Source: JAKACA01 sp050010115
GTDB taxonomy: Bacteria; Actinomycetota; Acidimicrobiia; Acidimicrobiales; Bog-793
DNA: 55,816 nt
Reading direction: 5' to 3'
NCBI GenBank assembly: GCA_050010115.1
Contig: JBEKLQ010000019.1
Span: forward strand, 1 to 55,816
Shown: positions 34,201 to 41,770 of the stretch, in pieces
Layout: the number at the start of each line of letters is the position of its first letter
How positions within the stretch are numbered: the first letter of the stretch is position 1
Program-made: the position numbers and the translations under genes
The notes under the pieces: generated by a model
Databases searched by the model: none
What the model saw: only the letters and a program-made list of their open reading frames with translations
Told to the model about the DNA's origin: nothing

Positions 34201-35917
34201 CTGGGGCCCGGGGTTCGATGCCAGGGCCCAGGTCGGTGCCTGGATGCAGGCGAACCTCACCCACCCGATCACGTTCGACCACCTCAACTTGGAGGTGCTC
34301 GCCGACAAGGAACACTCCGTGCCGACCGAGATCCGCATCACGACCAACGAGGGCGGCAACGTCCTCGTGCACCTGCCCGCCATCCATGACGTCGACAAAC
34401 CGGGCGCCGTCGCCAAGATCCCCGTCTCGTTCAAGCCGGTCACGGGAAGCGTGTTGCGCTTCACCGTCGAAGCCGTGCGCCAGGAGACGACCGTGAACTG
34501 GTACTCCGAGCAACCCATCGTCCTCCCCTTCGCCATCTCCGAGATCGGAGTGCCAGGGCTGCACTTCACCCCGGAGAACACCTCGGCGCAGATCCCCTCC
34601 GTGTGCCGGGGTGACCTCGCCACGGTCGACGGCCAGCCGCTCTGGCTGAAGGTGTCAGGCACCGTCGGGACTGCCGAGAAGCTCGGAGACCTCCAGATCT
34701 CCGGCTGCGGGCCCGACGCTCACGGGATCAAGCTCGGACCCGGCCGTCACCAAGTCGTCACCGCCTGGGGCAAGCTCACCGGACTCGACGTCAACCGGCT
34801 GCTGTTCGACTCGGCGGCCGGCGGCGCGGCGGAGCCACTGTTGCCGAGCGGCAATGTCCGGCCAGTCCCCGGCACCCTTGCCGACAACGGTGTGCCGGCT
34901 CTGGCCGCGCCGGCGGTGCACCTCGACGCCTCGACCTCGACGACCGCCCGGCTGACCGTGACGGGGGCGACGAAGCCGTTCTGGCTCGTGCTCGGCCAGA
35001 GCGTGAACGCCGGATGGCAAGCCGACATCGCAGGCGGCGCGGCGCTCGGTCGCTCGACCCTCATCGACGGCTATGCCAACGGCTGGTACGTCGTGCCGCA
35101 GCGAAGCTCCTTTGTCGTCGACCTGACCTGGACGCCGCAGGAGGAGGTGGACATCGCCCTCGTCGTCTCGGCGGTGGCGATCTTCGCCTGCTTACTGCTC
35201 GCCTTCGTGCCGTGGCGACGTCGCCGCTCTCGCTCCGAAGTTGGTGTCGGTGTGGGAGTCGCTGTCGCTGACGCCGATGTTGGTGTCGGTGTGGGAGTCG
35301 CTGACGCCGATGTTGGTGTCGGTGTGGGAGTCGCTGTGGGAGTCGCTGTCGGTGACAACGATGTTGGCGACACCCTGGTCGGTGTCGCCCCTGCCGCCTG
35401 GTTCGCAGGTGCGCCGGCGGCGACCTTGGGTGCGCCGTGGCTCGCCTCAGGACGGCCCGCCGGCATATTGGCGACAGTCACGATCGCGATCGTCGCCAGT
35501 GGGCTCAGCGCCGTTGCCGTCCCGCCCCGATGGGCTCTGTTGACCGCGGTCGGCGTGGCGGTGGCCACCCTGGTGTGCAGCCGCTTCGGCGGCCTGCGGC
35601 TGGTCTTGACAGCCTCCGCCGTAGCCGGGGCAACCGCGGCCGGGATCATCACCATCGTCGGGCAGATGGCGAACCACTACCCGCCAAGCGATGCCTGGCC
35701 CCCGCACTTCGAGGCGGCCAGCGTGGTGACGCTCGTCGCGTTCATGGCGTTGGCCGCCGATGCGATGGTCGAGCTCGCCCGCAACCGGTCGGCTCGTCGG
35801 TTGGGCATGGTCTCCGAGCCGGCGGTGGACGAGTCGGACGGGGCGCTCAGTGACGCGCTCAGTGACGCGCTCAGTGACGCCGTGCCCGACGACGCCCCAC
35901 CGAGCTCGTCTAGGTAG
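31205..35917 (+). CDS. aftD: AftD-like alpha-(1->3)-arabinofuranosyltransferase (DUF3367, GT-C) with F5/8C modules
   Basis: A 1570-residue membrane glycosyltransferase. The first helix is near residue 22, followed by the family segment A-A-D-T-K-Q-Y-L-Y...W-D-P-S-T, then about ten more helices to residue 430. The large periplasmic part has two discoidin-like (F5/8C) carbohydrate-binding modules: one near residue 740 (A-F-D-G-N-L-Q-T-A-W), one near 980 (A-F-D-G-N-P-A-T-F-W). C-terminal helices follow residue 1315. AftD adds arabinofuranose branches to arabinogalactan and lipoarabinomannan in mycobacteria. A Val/Gly repeat (about residues 1346-1390) and a S-D-A-L repeat at the very end are unusual. 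The GTG start at 31205 follows a stretch with no family similarity. Confidence 0.85.
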   Translation: MPPESPIVHPETPIVHPARQRLMGIFEVGILAALAYVPLLLTKPGMVAADTKQYLYLDPGRLMASALSMWDPSTAAGTVTHQQIGYLLPQGPFYWVFAQLGTPVWVAQRLWMGSLLFVAGAGARYALKTLSLAGPGPVVAAVVYELSPYSMQYIERISAILMPWSGLGWMLGFAVLAVRKSGWRYPALFALVVALAGGTNATSLIYVGIAPLLWVIYALVVTKDAPARRVITSTLKIVGLSLAVSLWWIAGLRMESAYGIDVLKYTETVPAIAGTSLASEVMRGLGYWYFYGTDRLGPWLSSSVEYTQRKLLLVTSFALPVLGLIGAVVTRWKVRAYFIFLAIVGLLLSVGTHPYGDPSVIGRGLKGFMTETTAGLALRSTDRATPLVVLALAALLGAGIGGLATSLAAKRPALRFAAVVPAGLAVALAVVNAGPLMTGLAIDPNFERPEHIPSYFLAAAKYLDSKGNSTRVWIEPGDDFADYDWGNTIDPVWPGILTRPSIQRQQFIDGSNATADLLSAFDLTLQQGTYEPSTVAPIARLFSAGDVVLESDYKFWHYNTPAPRPTLALFNPPPAGVGKQVAFGPALPNEAPGSSSLLDEQALATAPNAPWPPPVAVFPISDARGIYRAEPSSAPLVLDGSGAGVVSASAVGMLADNPTIFYAGSLDGNPTLLREAIPPGAQLVLTDTNRKVLRRWSSLRDNIGETLPATPGPTTPDPTSEPLQLFATSSNSTETIATYSDAHYVSASSYGNPVALTPEDRPYMAFDGNLQTAWTDSAFSAAGGDWLQVSLDHPVTTDHLDLVQPYSAQPNRWITKVTLTFDGKHQYSETLDDASRGPDGQTVSFPAQSFSTLRITVDATTWRAKTLNGASGVGFAEVGIPGVNLQETLQLPSDLLRALGSSSLSHRITIILTRDRVSAIPPRTDPELFMSRSFTLPTARAFSIGGTASISALIPDNNIDYLLGGPNVFGGAVLGSNERLPGDLNARAVSAFDGNPATFWGPGFDARAQVGAWMQANLTHPITFDHLNLEVLADKEHSVPTEIRITTNEGGNVLVHLPAIHDVDKPGAVAKIPVSFKPVTGSVLRFTVEAVRQETTVNWYSEQPIVLPFAISEIGVPGLHFTPENTSAQIPSVCRGDLATVDGQPLWLKVSGTVGTAEKLGDLQISGCGPDAHGIKLGPGRHQVVTAWGKLTGLDVNRLLFDSAAGGAAEPLLPSGNVRPVPGTLADNGVPALAAPAVHLDASTSTTARLTVTGATKPFWLVLGQSVNAGWQADIAGGAALGRSTLIDGYANGWYVVPQRSSFVVDLTWTPQEEVDIALVVSAVAIFACLLLAFVPWRRRRSRSEVGVGVGVAVADADVGVGVGVADADVGVGVGVAVGVAVGDNDVGDTLVGVAPAAWFAGAPAATLGAPWLASGRPAGILATVTIAIVASGLSAVAVPPRWALLTAVGVAVATLVCSRFGGLRLVLTASAVAGATAAGIITIVGQMANHYPPSDAWPPHFEAASVVTLVAFMALAADAMVELARNRSARRLGMVSEPAVDESDGALSDALSDALSDAVPDDAPPSSSR
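35240..35362 (+). repeat. Low-complexity Val/Gly/Asp-coding repeat inside aftD
   Basis: Variants of ttggtgtcggtgtgggagtc recur at 35240, 35279 and 35312, separated by gctgacgccgat-type spacers. The translation alternates V-G-V-G-V with A-D-A-D-V. All unit lengths keep the frame. It lies in a loop between C-terminal membrane helices. Confidence 0.85.
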
Positions 35918-37100
35918 CGGAACGGGAATCGGCACTCGTTGCCAGCGCTTCGAGTGTGCCGCGCGCCGTGGCTTCCCACGTCAAGACTCGCGCCCGTTCG
36001 AGCGCGTTGAGCGACAGCCTGGTTCGGAGGTCCTCGTCGCCGATCACCCGATCGAGCACCTTCACGAGCTGGTCGTCGTTGTCGAACAGCAGGCCGGTCA
36101 CATCGTCCTCGACGGCGTCGACGTGGCCGGCGATCCGGGACACGACGGCGGGAGTGCCGCAGGCTGCGGCCTCCGTCACCGTCATCCCCCACCCTTCGCG
36201 AACCGATGTCGCAGCGAGCACCCAGGCCCGCTGATACAGCTCGACGAGTTCCAACTCGTTCAGACGCCCAGCAAGCCGAACGACGTTGCCGACGCCTGCC
36301 GAGGCGATCGCAGCCTCCAGGGCTGGGCGCTCGTAGCCCTCTCCCACGATGACGATCTCCAGGTGCAGGTGAAGCGCTGCGAGCGGACCGGCGGCTGCGA
36401 TGAGACGCTCGAACTGCTTCACCGGCACCAGACGGCCGACGGCGACAACCAAGGGATGGTCGGCTTTCACGCTCCCAGCAGTGCCAGCTGGCGGGACGAA
36501 CCGTTCGGCCACCCCGGGACGGACAACGCTCACGAGGTCGGGGCGCATACCGAGTGACTCGATGATCTCCTGCCGGGAGGAGCTCGAGAGCGTGACGATG
36601 TGAGTCCGCCGGTACAGCGGTGGGGCGATGCGTGACTCGATCGAGTTGCCCAACTTGGCCAAGCGACGCGGAAGGACCATCTGCCACATTTCGGCGTGCA
36701 CGTGGTGAAGGAAGACCACTCGCGGGCCCCGCCACCACAGCGGGCTCGCGAATGGCATCCCGTTCCAGATCTCCACAAGACCGTCGAGCGGACCGACTCG
36801 CCCGAAGCGCCCGGCAGAGATCTCGAGGGGCGCTTGCGCGAACACCGCGTAGCGGCCGGCGCTGCGCACCGCTCGGTAGCCATCCCGCTCGATCTCCCGC
36901 GGCGCGCCCACGACGGCGCTGGTCCGCAGAATGACGTCGATACCCGCCATGGCCCATCGGCGAGCGATCTCGTGTGCGTGGAGCTCAGAGCCTCCGGCTT
37001 CGGGGTCGTCGAGGTCACGCCAGGCGATCATGCCGACTCGCTTCAGCCCGGAATCGGCGGCGAGCGCCCGGAGCGCCTCGAGGTCGTCGTTGACGATCAA
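35910..37100 (-). CDS. GT4-family glycosyltransferase
   Basis: Up to 396 residues with a GT-B fold. N-terminal W-R-D-L...P-E-A-G-G-S-E-L-H-A-H-E-I and the C-terminal E-G-W-G-M-T-V-T-E-A-A-A-C-G-T-P-A-V (E-x7-E motif) identify the retaining GT4 family. V-G-R-L-V-P-V-K-Q-F begins the donor-binding half. No signal or membrane segment, so a cytosolic enzyme using a nucleotide sugar. The start is uncertain: TTG at 37100 is open, but the conserved part begins near 37040. The 3' end overlaps aftD by 8 bp, convergently. A 16-bp tandem duplication lies at its 5' edge. Confidence 0.86.
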   Translation of the reverse strand: MIVNDDLEALRALAADSGLKRVGMIAWRDLDDPEAGGSELHAHEIARRWAMAGIDVILRTSAVVGAPREIERDGYRAVRSAGRYAVFAQAPLEISAGRFGRVGPLDGLVEIWNGMPFASPLWWRGPRVVFLHHVHAEMWQMVLPRRLAKLGNSIESRIAPPLYRRTHIVTLSSSSRQEIIESLGMRPDLVSVVRPGVAERFVPPAGTAGSVKADHPLVVAVGRLVPVKQFERLIAAAGPLAALHLHLEIVIVGEGYERPALEAAIASAGVGNVVRLAGRLNELELVELYQRAWVLAATSVREGWGMTVTEAAACGTPAVVSRIAGHVDAVEDDVTGLLFDNDDQLVKVLDRVIGDEDLRTRLSLNALERARVLTWEATARGTLEALATSADSRSAT

Positions 37101-37130
37101 CTCAGGCTGCCGGCAACTCAGGCTGCCGGC

Positions 37131-38708
37131 TCACGAACGAGCCAGCAGCACCGGAGCGGACCGCCCCGTCCCGCTGCCAGCGGACCCTGAGTCGCCCGGC
37201 GTGGCCTTGCCGACCTGCTCCTCGTGGTACTCCGCCTCCACGTTGACGTTCCAGGTGTCGTACGCCTCGCCGTAGAGGTTCTCGACGGTGAGGAGCGCAG
37301 TCAGCATCGAATGGTCCTGGTTGTTGTAGCGATGCATGCCGTTGCGCCCGACGGGATGGACATTCGGGACCTCGGATGTGAGGAACCTCCGGATGACGCC
37401 GACCCGCTCTTCGTAGCCGGGATCGTAGACGGGGTACGCCTTCGGCATCCGGACGACGTAACCACGCTCGACATCGGAAGGCTGCGCGAGGCCGATCGCG
37501 GTCAGCTCGCGCGTGCCGAGCTCCACGAGATCCTCGTCGGGCATGTTCCAGAGCTCGTCGCCCTCGAACACGAAGTACTCGAGGCCGAGACAGGTCCGGC
37601 CGTCCTTCACCATCTCCGGCGACCAGGACCCGAAATTCTGGATGCGGCCGAGCTGCACTTTCTCGTCGTGCACGTAGATCCAGTTGTCCGGAAAGCCACG
37701 ATGGACCGGCACAACGAGCGCCACGGTCAGGAAATCCCGGTAATGCAGGCCCTTTGCCGCGAGCTGGACCTCGTCGGGGGCGGGGGGATCCAGTGAGAGC
37801 ACGAGCTCGCTGATCGGCATCGACGAGATGACGTGATCCGCCGCAAGCTCCTCATGGCCGCCACCCGGCGAGCCGACTTCCACCGACACGGCCCGGCCGC
37901 CCGTCCGCCGGATCTTGGTCACCCACCGCTGGAAGATGACTGTCGAGCCCTGTGTCTGAACGCGCTCGGCCGTCCGCTCCCACATCATCCCGGGGCCAAG
38001 CCGCGGGTACTGGAACTCCTCGATCAGAGACGTGATGTCGCGCTGATTGCGCTTCGGCAGCACGGCGTTCGTGACGGCCTTCCACAGGGAGAGGTTCTTG
38101 ATACGCTGCGCCGCCCAGTCCGCTTGGATGTCAGTGGCCGGCATGCCCCAGACCTTCTCCGTATAGCTCTTGAAGAACATCCGGTACAGACGCCACCCGA
38201 AGCGGGAGGCGACCCAGCCCTCGAACGTGTCGGGATCCTTCGGGCGCCGGATCCTCACCCATACGTAGGAGAAACCGCACTTCATCGACTCGACCAGCCC
38301 CAACCCCTTCAACGCGTTACCGAGCTGGATCGGGTAGCTGAAGAACTTGCCCCCGTAGTAGATGCGGCTGAGCCGCGGCCGCAGCAGGAAGTCCTCGGGC
38401 CCGAGGATCTCGTGCCAGAACGCCTCGACCTCCGGCACCTTGGTGAAGAAACGATGACCGCCAATGTCGAACCGCCAGCCCTCCCGCTCCACCGTCCTTG
38501 CGATGCCGCCGACGACAGTGTCGGCTTCGACCACCCGGCAGGTGGCACCCCGCTTGCCGAGCGCGTACGCGGCCGTCAGGCCCGCGGGCCCGGCGCCGAT
38601 GATGACGATGTTGTCCGGCTTGGCTGTCTCCGTAGCGGCTGGCGATGCCGCGGCTGCTGGTGCGGGCGAGCGCGCGGACGCGCGCGTGTCGCCGGCAGTT
38701 GGAACCAT
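37131..38708 (-). CDS. FAD-dependent oxidoreductase, UDP-galactopyranose mutase/protoporphyrinogen oxidase-like
   Basis: 525 residues. After an Ala/Pro-rich N-tail, the FAD motif G-A-G-P-A-G-L-T-A-A-Y-A-L near residue 37 is followed by E-A-D-T-V-V-G-G-I-A-R-T and F-D-I-G-G-H-R-F-F. The pattern R-L-S-R-I-Y-Y-G-G-K-F-F-S-Y-P and the C-terminal H-R-Y-N-N-Q-D-H-S-M are shared with GLF-like flavoenzymes near glycan loci. The reaction is not certain. A link to making galactofuranose-type or decaprenyl-linked donors is inferred from neighbours. The ATG at 38708 avoids a basic, non-conserved extension that overlaps the next gene. Confidence 0.78.
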   Translation of the reverse strand: MVPTAGDTRASARSPAPAAAASPAATETAKPDNIVIIGAGPAGLTAAYALGKRGATCRVVEADTVVGGIARTVEREGWRFDIGGHRFFTKVPEVEAFWHEILGPEDFLLRPRLSRIYYGGKFFSYPIQLGNALKGLGLVESMKCGFSYVWVRIRRPKDPDTFEGWVASRFGWRLYRMFFKSYTEKVWGMPATDIQADWAAQRIKNLSLWKAVTNAVLPKRNQRDITSLIEEFQYPRLGPGMMWERTAERVQTQGSTVIFQRWVTKIRRTGGRAVSVEVGSPGGGHEELAADHVISSMPISELVLSLDPPAPDEVQLAAKGLHYRDFLTVALVVPVHRGFPDNWIYVHDEKVQLGRIQNFGSWSPEMVKDGRTCLGLEYFVFEGDELWNMPDEDLVELGTRELTAIGLAQPSDVERGYVVRMPKAYPVYDPGYEERVGVIRRFLTSEVPNVHPVGRNGMHRYNNQDHSMLTALLTVENLYGEAYDTWNVNVEAEYHEEQVGKATPGDSGSAGSGTGRSAPVLLARS

Positions 38709-38776
38709 GGCCTCATTCTCGCGCAGACGTGTGACCCGGCCTATCCCGGACCGACGCGACCGGGGACGCAGCGTCG

Positions 38777-39916
38777 TCAAGGCACGTAGACGCCGAGAAA
38801 CGCCAGGAGTGAGTAAACGGCGAGCAGCGCGCCTGAGACCGACAACACCGCCCATCTCACCGCCTGGCGCTCAGTCACCGTCGTGATCGCGAGGAGGAAC
38901 GGGAAGCACCCGAGACCGTACCGCTCGAACGACGTGAGATTCGGGGCCGTCAGCGCCACAACCAGTGTGGCGGTGGCGTAGGCACCGTAGGAAGCCGGCC
39001 AGCGGCGCCACAGTAGGACGGCGAGGAGCACGAAGATGACCGCCCAGGGGGCATGCAGGGCCGTGCCGAGGTGCGAACCATGCGCGAGGTCGGACAGGTC
39101 ATGGCTGATCGTGGTCACCGGGTCCGCCACAGCGCCTCGGTTCGCCGAGGACACCTGCTCACGGAACGGCAGCAGGAAGCTGCCGTCGTGGGCCTTCGAC
39201 CAGATGAGATACACCGCCGTCCCGACCGGAGCACCGAGCACAGCCGCCACCCGTGTCGTCCAGCCACGCGGCGGCTTGCTGATGCCGCGCCACCGGCGGA
39301 GTCCCTCGACGCACGCAGGTACGACCAGCAAGAGGCCCACCGGGCGGCATGCACCGGCGAACACGCCGGCGACCCCTGCCCAGGCGAAGCGTTCGGTCCG
39401 CAAGCACAAGAAGGCGGCCAGCGCGGCGACCAGCAGCAGTGACTCCGCATAACCCATCACGAGCACGAATGCCGCGGGGAACAAAGCGAGCAACCAAGGG
39501 GCGCGGCGGGCGCTGGAGTCGTTATGGGTTTCCAGGAGGACGAGACGGTGCAAGAGCGCCATCGCCACCAGCGCCGCCGCGTTGGACACGACCAGCAAGG
39601 CCAGCCCGGTGCTGACGCCCGGGAGGAGGGCGAGGCCCCGAGCGGTCAGCGGCAGCAGAGGAAAGAACCGCAGTGACTGGCGACCGGCCCCGCCATACCC
39701 CACCCGAGCGATGAGCTCGTACCAGTGGGCATCCCAGCCCAAGAGCCCGGCGTGTGCGGCCGCTGACGCCGTCTTCGACCGGATCTGCACGTCGGTTACG
39801 AGGAACCGAGCGAGCAGCACCGCCCCGATCACGATCGCCCGGGAGACGGCGTACGGCCACGCGGCGGCGGCGAGTGATTCACCCGCCTCGCGGGGCCACG
39901 AGCCGGTGCGGGTCAA
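38777..39916 (-). CDS. PIG-V-like GT-C mannosyltransferase
   Basis: A 379-residue multi-pass membrane protein with about nine hydrophobic helices. The early loop has W-D-A-H-W-Y-E-L-I-A-R-V-G-Y, the acidic GT-C catalytic loop of the PIG-V/mannosyltransferase group. F-F-P-L-L-P-L and G-Y-A-E-S-L-L-L-V-A-A follow. Such enzymes use polyprenyl-phosphate mannose on the outer side of the membrane. Its ATG overlaps the stop of the GT39-like gene (ATGA), so the two are cotranscribed. Confidence 0.82.
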   Translation of the reverse strand: MTRTGSWPREAGESLAAAAWPYAVSRAIVIGAVLLARFLVTDVQIRSKTASAAAHAGLLGWDAHWYELIARVGYGGAGRQSLRFFPLLPLTARGLALLPGVSTGLALLVVSNAAALVAMALLHRLVLLETHNDSSARRAPWLLALFPAAFVLVMGYAESLLLVAALAAFLCLRTERFAWAGVAGVFAGACRPVGLLLVVPACVEGLRRWRGISKPPRGWTTRVAAVLGAPVGTAVYLIWSKAHDGSFLLPFREQVSSANRGAVADPVTTISHDLSDLAHGSHLGTALHAPWAVIFVLLAVLLWRRWPASYGAYATATLVVALTAPNLTSFERYGLGCFPFLLAITTVTERQAVRWAVLSVSGALLAVYSLLAFLGVYVP

Positions 39917-41658
39917 TTGGGGGCGAAGCGGTCGAGTGTCTCGCCCTCGTAGATCTCAAAGGGCGTGTCGGAGCCCAAGGCTTTCACGACCACGGTCTGG
40001 TGGTGATGCGGCCAACGGGCCAATGCGTCGGCGATCTGCTGGCACTTGAACGCGAAGCCCGTGTAACCGGGCGCCCACACGTAGAAAACCGATCCGGTCG
40101 AGCCCGCCATGGCTTCCACTTTCGTGACGAACGGTCCCGGCGGGGTGCCGCGGACGACGTTCAGGTAGTTGACCCAGTCCACGATCTCCGGAGGCGTCTG
40201 CCGAGGAAACGTGATCTCTTGATACCGACCGTCCAGCACCCGGCTCACGGCCGGGCCGAGTTGGTCGGGACAGTAGGCGACTATGTCGTGGGCCGTGGCT
40301 CGAGCTTCGATGGCGACCCCGACCTGACCGGCTTGGGTCCGGGACAAGAACGCGTTCGGGATAGCGGCCAGGAACCCGAGGAAGACGGCGATCGCCAGGA
40401 AGCCGTTGCGCGTGCGCGTGTCCGAGATGGCAGTGAGGCCGTAGGCCATGATGACGAGAGCCGGGAACACGATCATCGCCGTGTAGCGGTCGGCGAACGT
40501 GCTGCCGGTCAGCCTTCCCGTCAGCACGCCGAGCACGATCGTGGCGAGCACCGAGATGGCCAGCAACCGCACCCCCGGCCTGGAGCGCAGGTCGAGCACG
40601 ACCCTCCAGCGGTCGAGCGGCAGCCCGCAGATCGCCAGCAGGGTGAGGAAGAAGAAGAGCACGGCGAGGGCCCGGCCGGGATCGGAGTTGCCGCCGGCGA
40701 ACTGGGTGACGGTGAACACGACGACCGTCAACTCCGCCGGCGCAGCCCACGGTGTCCCGGTGTGGTGAGCCTGGTACAAGAACGTCGGCAGCCATGGCAC
40801 GAACGACACGCACGCGAGCACGATCCCGGCGAGGGCGTAGCGGCATGGTCGCTGGTATGGGCCTTTCCATGCGCACCAGGTCGTCCCGATCCCGGCCACC
40901 GCAGTGGAGTAGAACGCCCAGTAGTGGCTGTACAGCAGGGCCGAGGTGATGACCGCGAGGCCGAGGGCGTTCCACAGGCTCGGGCGCCGCAGGATGTACA
41001 TGTACGAGAGCACCGTCAGGGTCCCGAGGAAGATGACGGGGCCGTACATCCGGGCTTCGGTGTCGTAGTAGACGACGAACGGCGACGAAGCGACGAGCAG
41101 CGTGACCGCCCAGGCCGTCACCCGGCCCTTGCGGTCCCGCTCCCGTCGGTCCTCGGGGGAGATGCTCTCCGTGGCCCACCAGCGGGAGCCCACCCGGTAG
41201 CCGGTCAGCCAGGCGATCGGGAGGTTGATCACTCCGATCACCCCGGCTAGCGAGCGCGTACCGAGATTACTCTGACCAAACACCTCCATCCAGAAGTGCA
41301 GGAGGTAGTAGTACAGCGGCGGCGCGCCATCGTGGCGGAGCAGTTGTGGGATCTGGTGCAACGGCGCTCTGGCGATGTCGACGGTCAGCGCCTCGTCGAG
41401 CCACAGCGCCGACGGTGTCCAGAAGCGCAACCACACCGCCAATACGAGCGAGCCCACCACCGCGACCTTCGCCACGAGGTCCCAGCGGAAGCGCCCAGGC
41501 GCGGAACTGTCGGCCGGCGCGCCCGGTACGCGTGGCACGCCAGGGGTCGGCCCGTCGGCCTCTGGAGGCCGGTCGGTTTGGAGTGTCGGATCCACGTCGG
41601 AGCGGGCGGCAACCTCGGAGGTCCGCACGAGCGGGTCTTCGAGGTGCATCGGGCGCAT
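39913..41658 (-). CDS. GT39/ArnT-like membrane glycosyltransferase
   Basis: 581 residues. After a Pro-rich cytosolic N-tail of about 55 residues, the first helix leads to R-F-W-T-P-S-A-L-W-L-D-E-A-L-T; the D-E pair is the GT-C catalytic signature. H-D-G-A-P-P-L-Y-Y-Y-L-L-H-F-W follows, typical of PMT_2/ArnT-like enzymes. About ten further helices and a soluble C-terminal domain (from about residue 440) complete it. The acceptor is unknown. First gene of the minus-strand glycan run. Confidence 0.84.
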   Translation of the reverse strand: MRPMHLEDPLVRTSEVAARSDVDPTLQTDRPPEADGPTPGVPRVPGAPADSSAPGRFRWDLVAKVAVVGSLVLAVWLRFWTPSALWLDEALTVDIARAPLHQIPQLLRHDGAPPLYYYLLHFWMEVFGQSNLGTRSLAGVIGVINLPIAWLTGYRVGSRWWATESISPEDRRERDRKGRVTAWAVTLLVASSPFVVYYDTEARMYGPVIFLGTLTVLSYMYILRRPSLWNALGLAVITSALLYSHYWAFYSTAVAGIGTTWCAWKGPYQRPCRYALAGIVLACVSFVPWLPTFLYQAHHTGTPWAAPAELTVVVFTVTQFAGGNSDPGRALAVLFFFLTLLAICGLPLDRWRVVLDLRSRPGVRLLAISVLATIVLGVLTGRLTGSTFADRYTAMIVFPALVIMAYGLTAISDTRTRNGFLAIAVFLGFLAAIPNAFLSRTQAGQVGVAIEARATAHDIVAYCPDQLGPAVSRVLDGRYQEITFPRQTPPEIVDWVNYLNVVRGTPPGPFVTKVEAMAGSTGSVFYVWAPGYTGFAFKCQQIADALARWPHHHQTVVVKALGSDTPFEIYEGETLDRFAPN

Positions 41659-41770
41659 GGTAGCGCCGAGCCCAGCCAGATCTTGGGCGACCGCGTGCGC
41701 TCATGTCCTGCGCGCCAACGCGCCCATGCGTAATATGACCGTCACAGTTCGATTCAGGGGGGCTTCAGGG

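Noticed and set aside
35240..35362. CRISPR-like or regulatory repeat
   Set aside because: It is in frame inside aftD, and unit lengths keep the reading frame, so it is a coding repeat.
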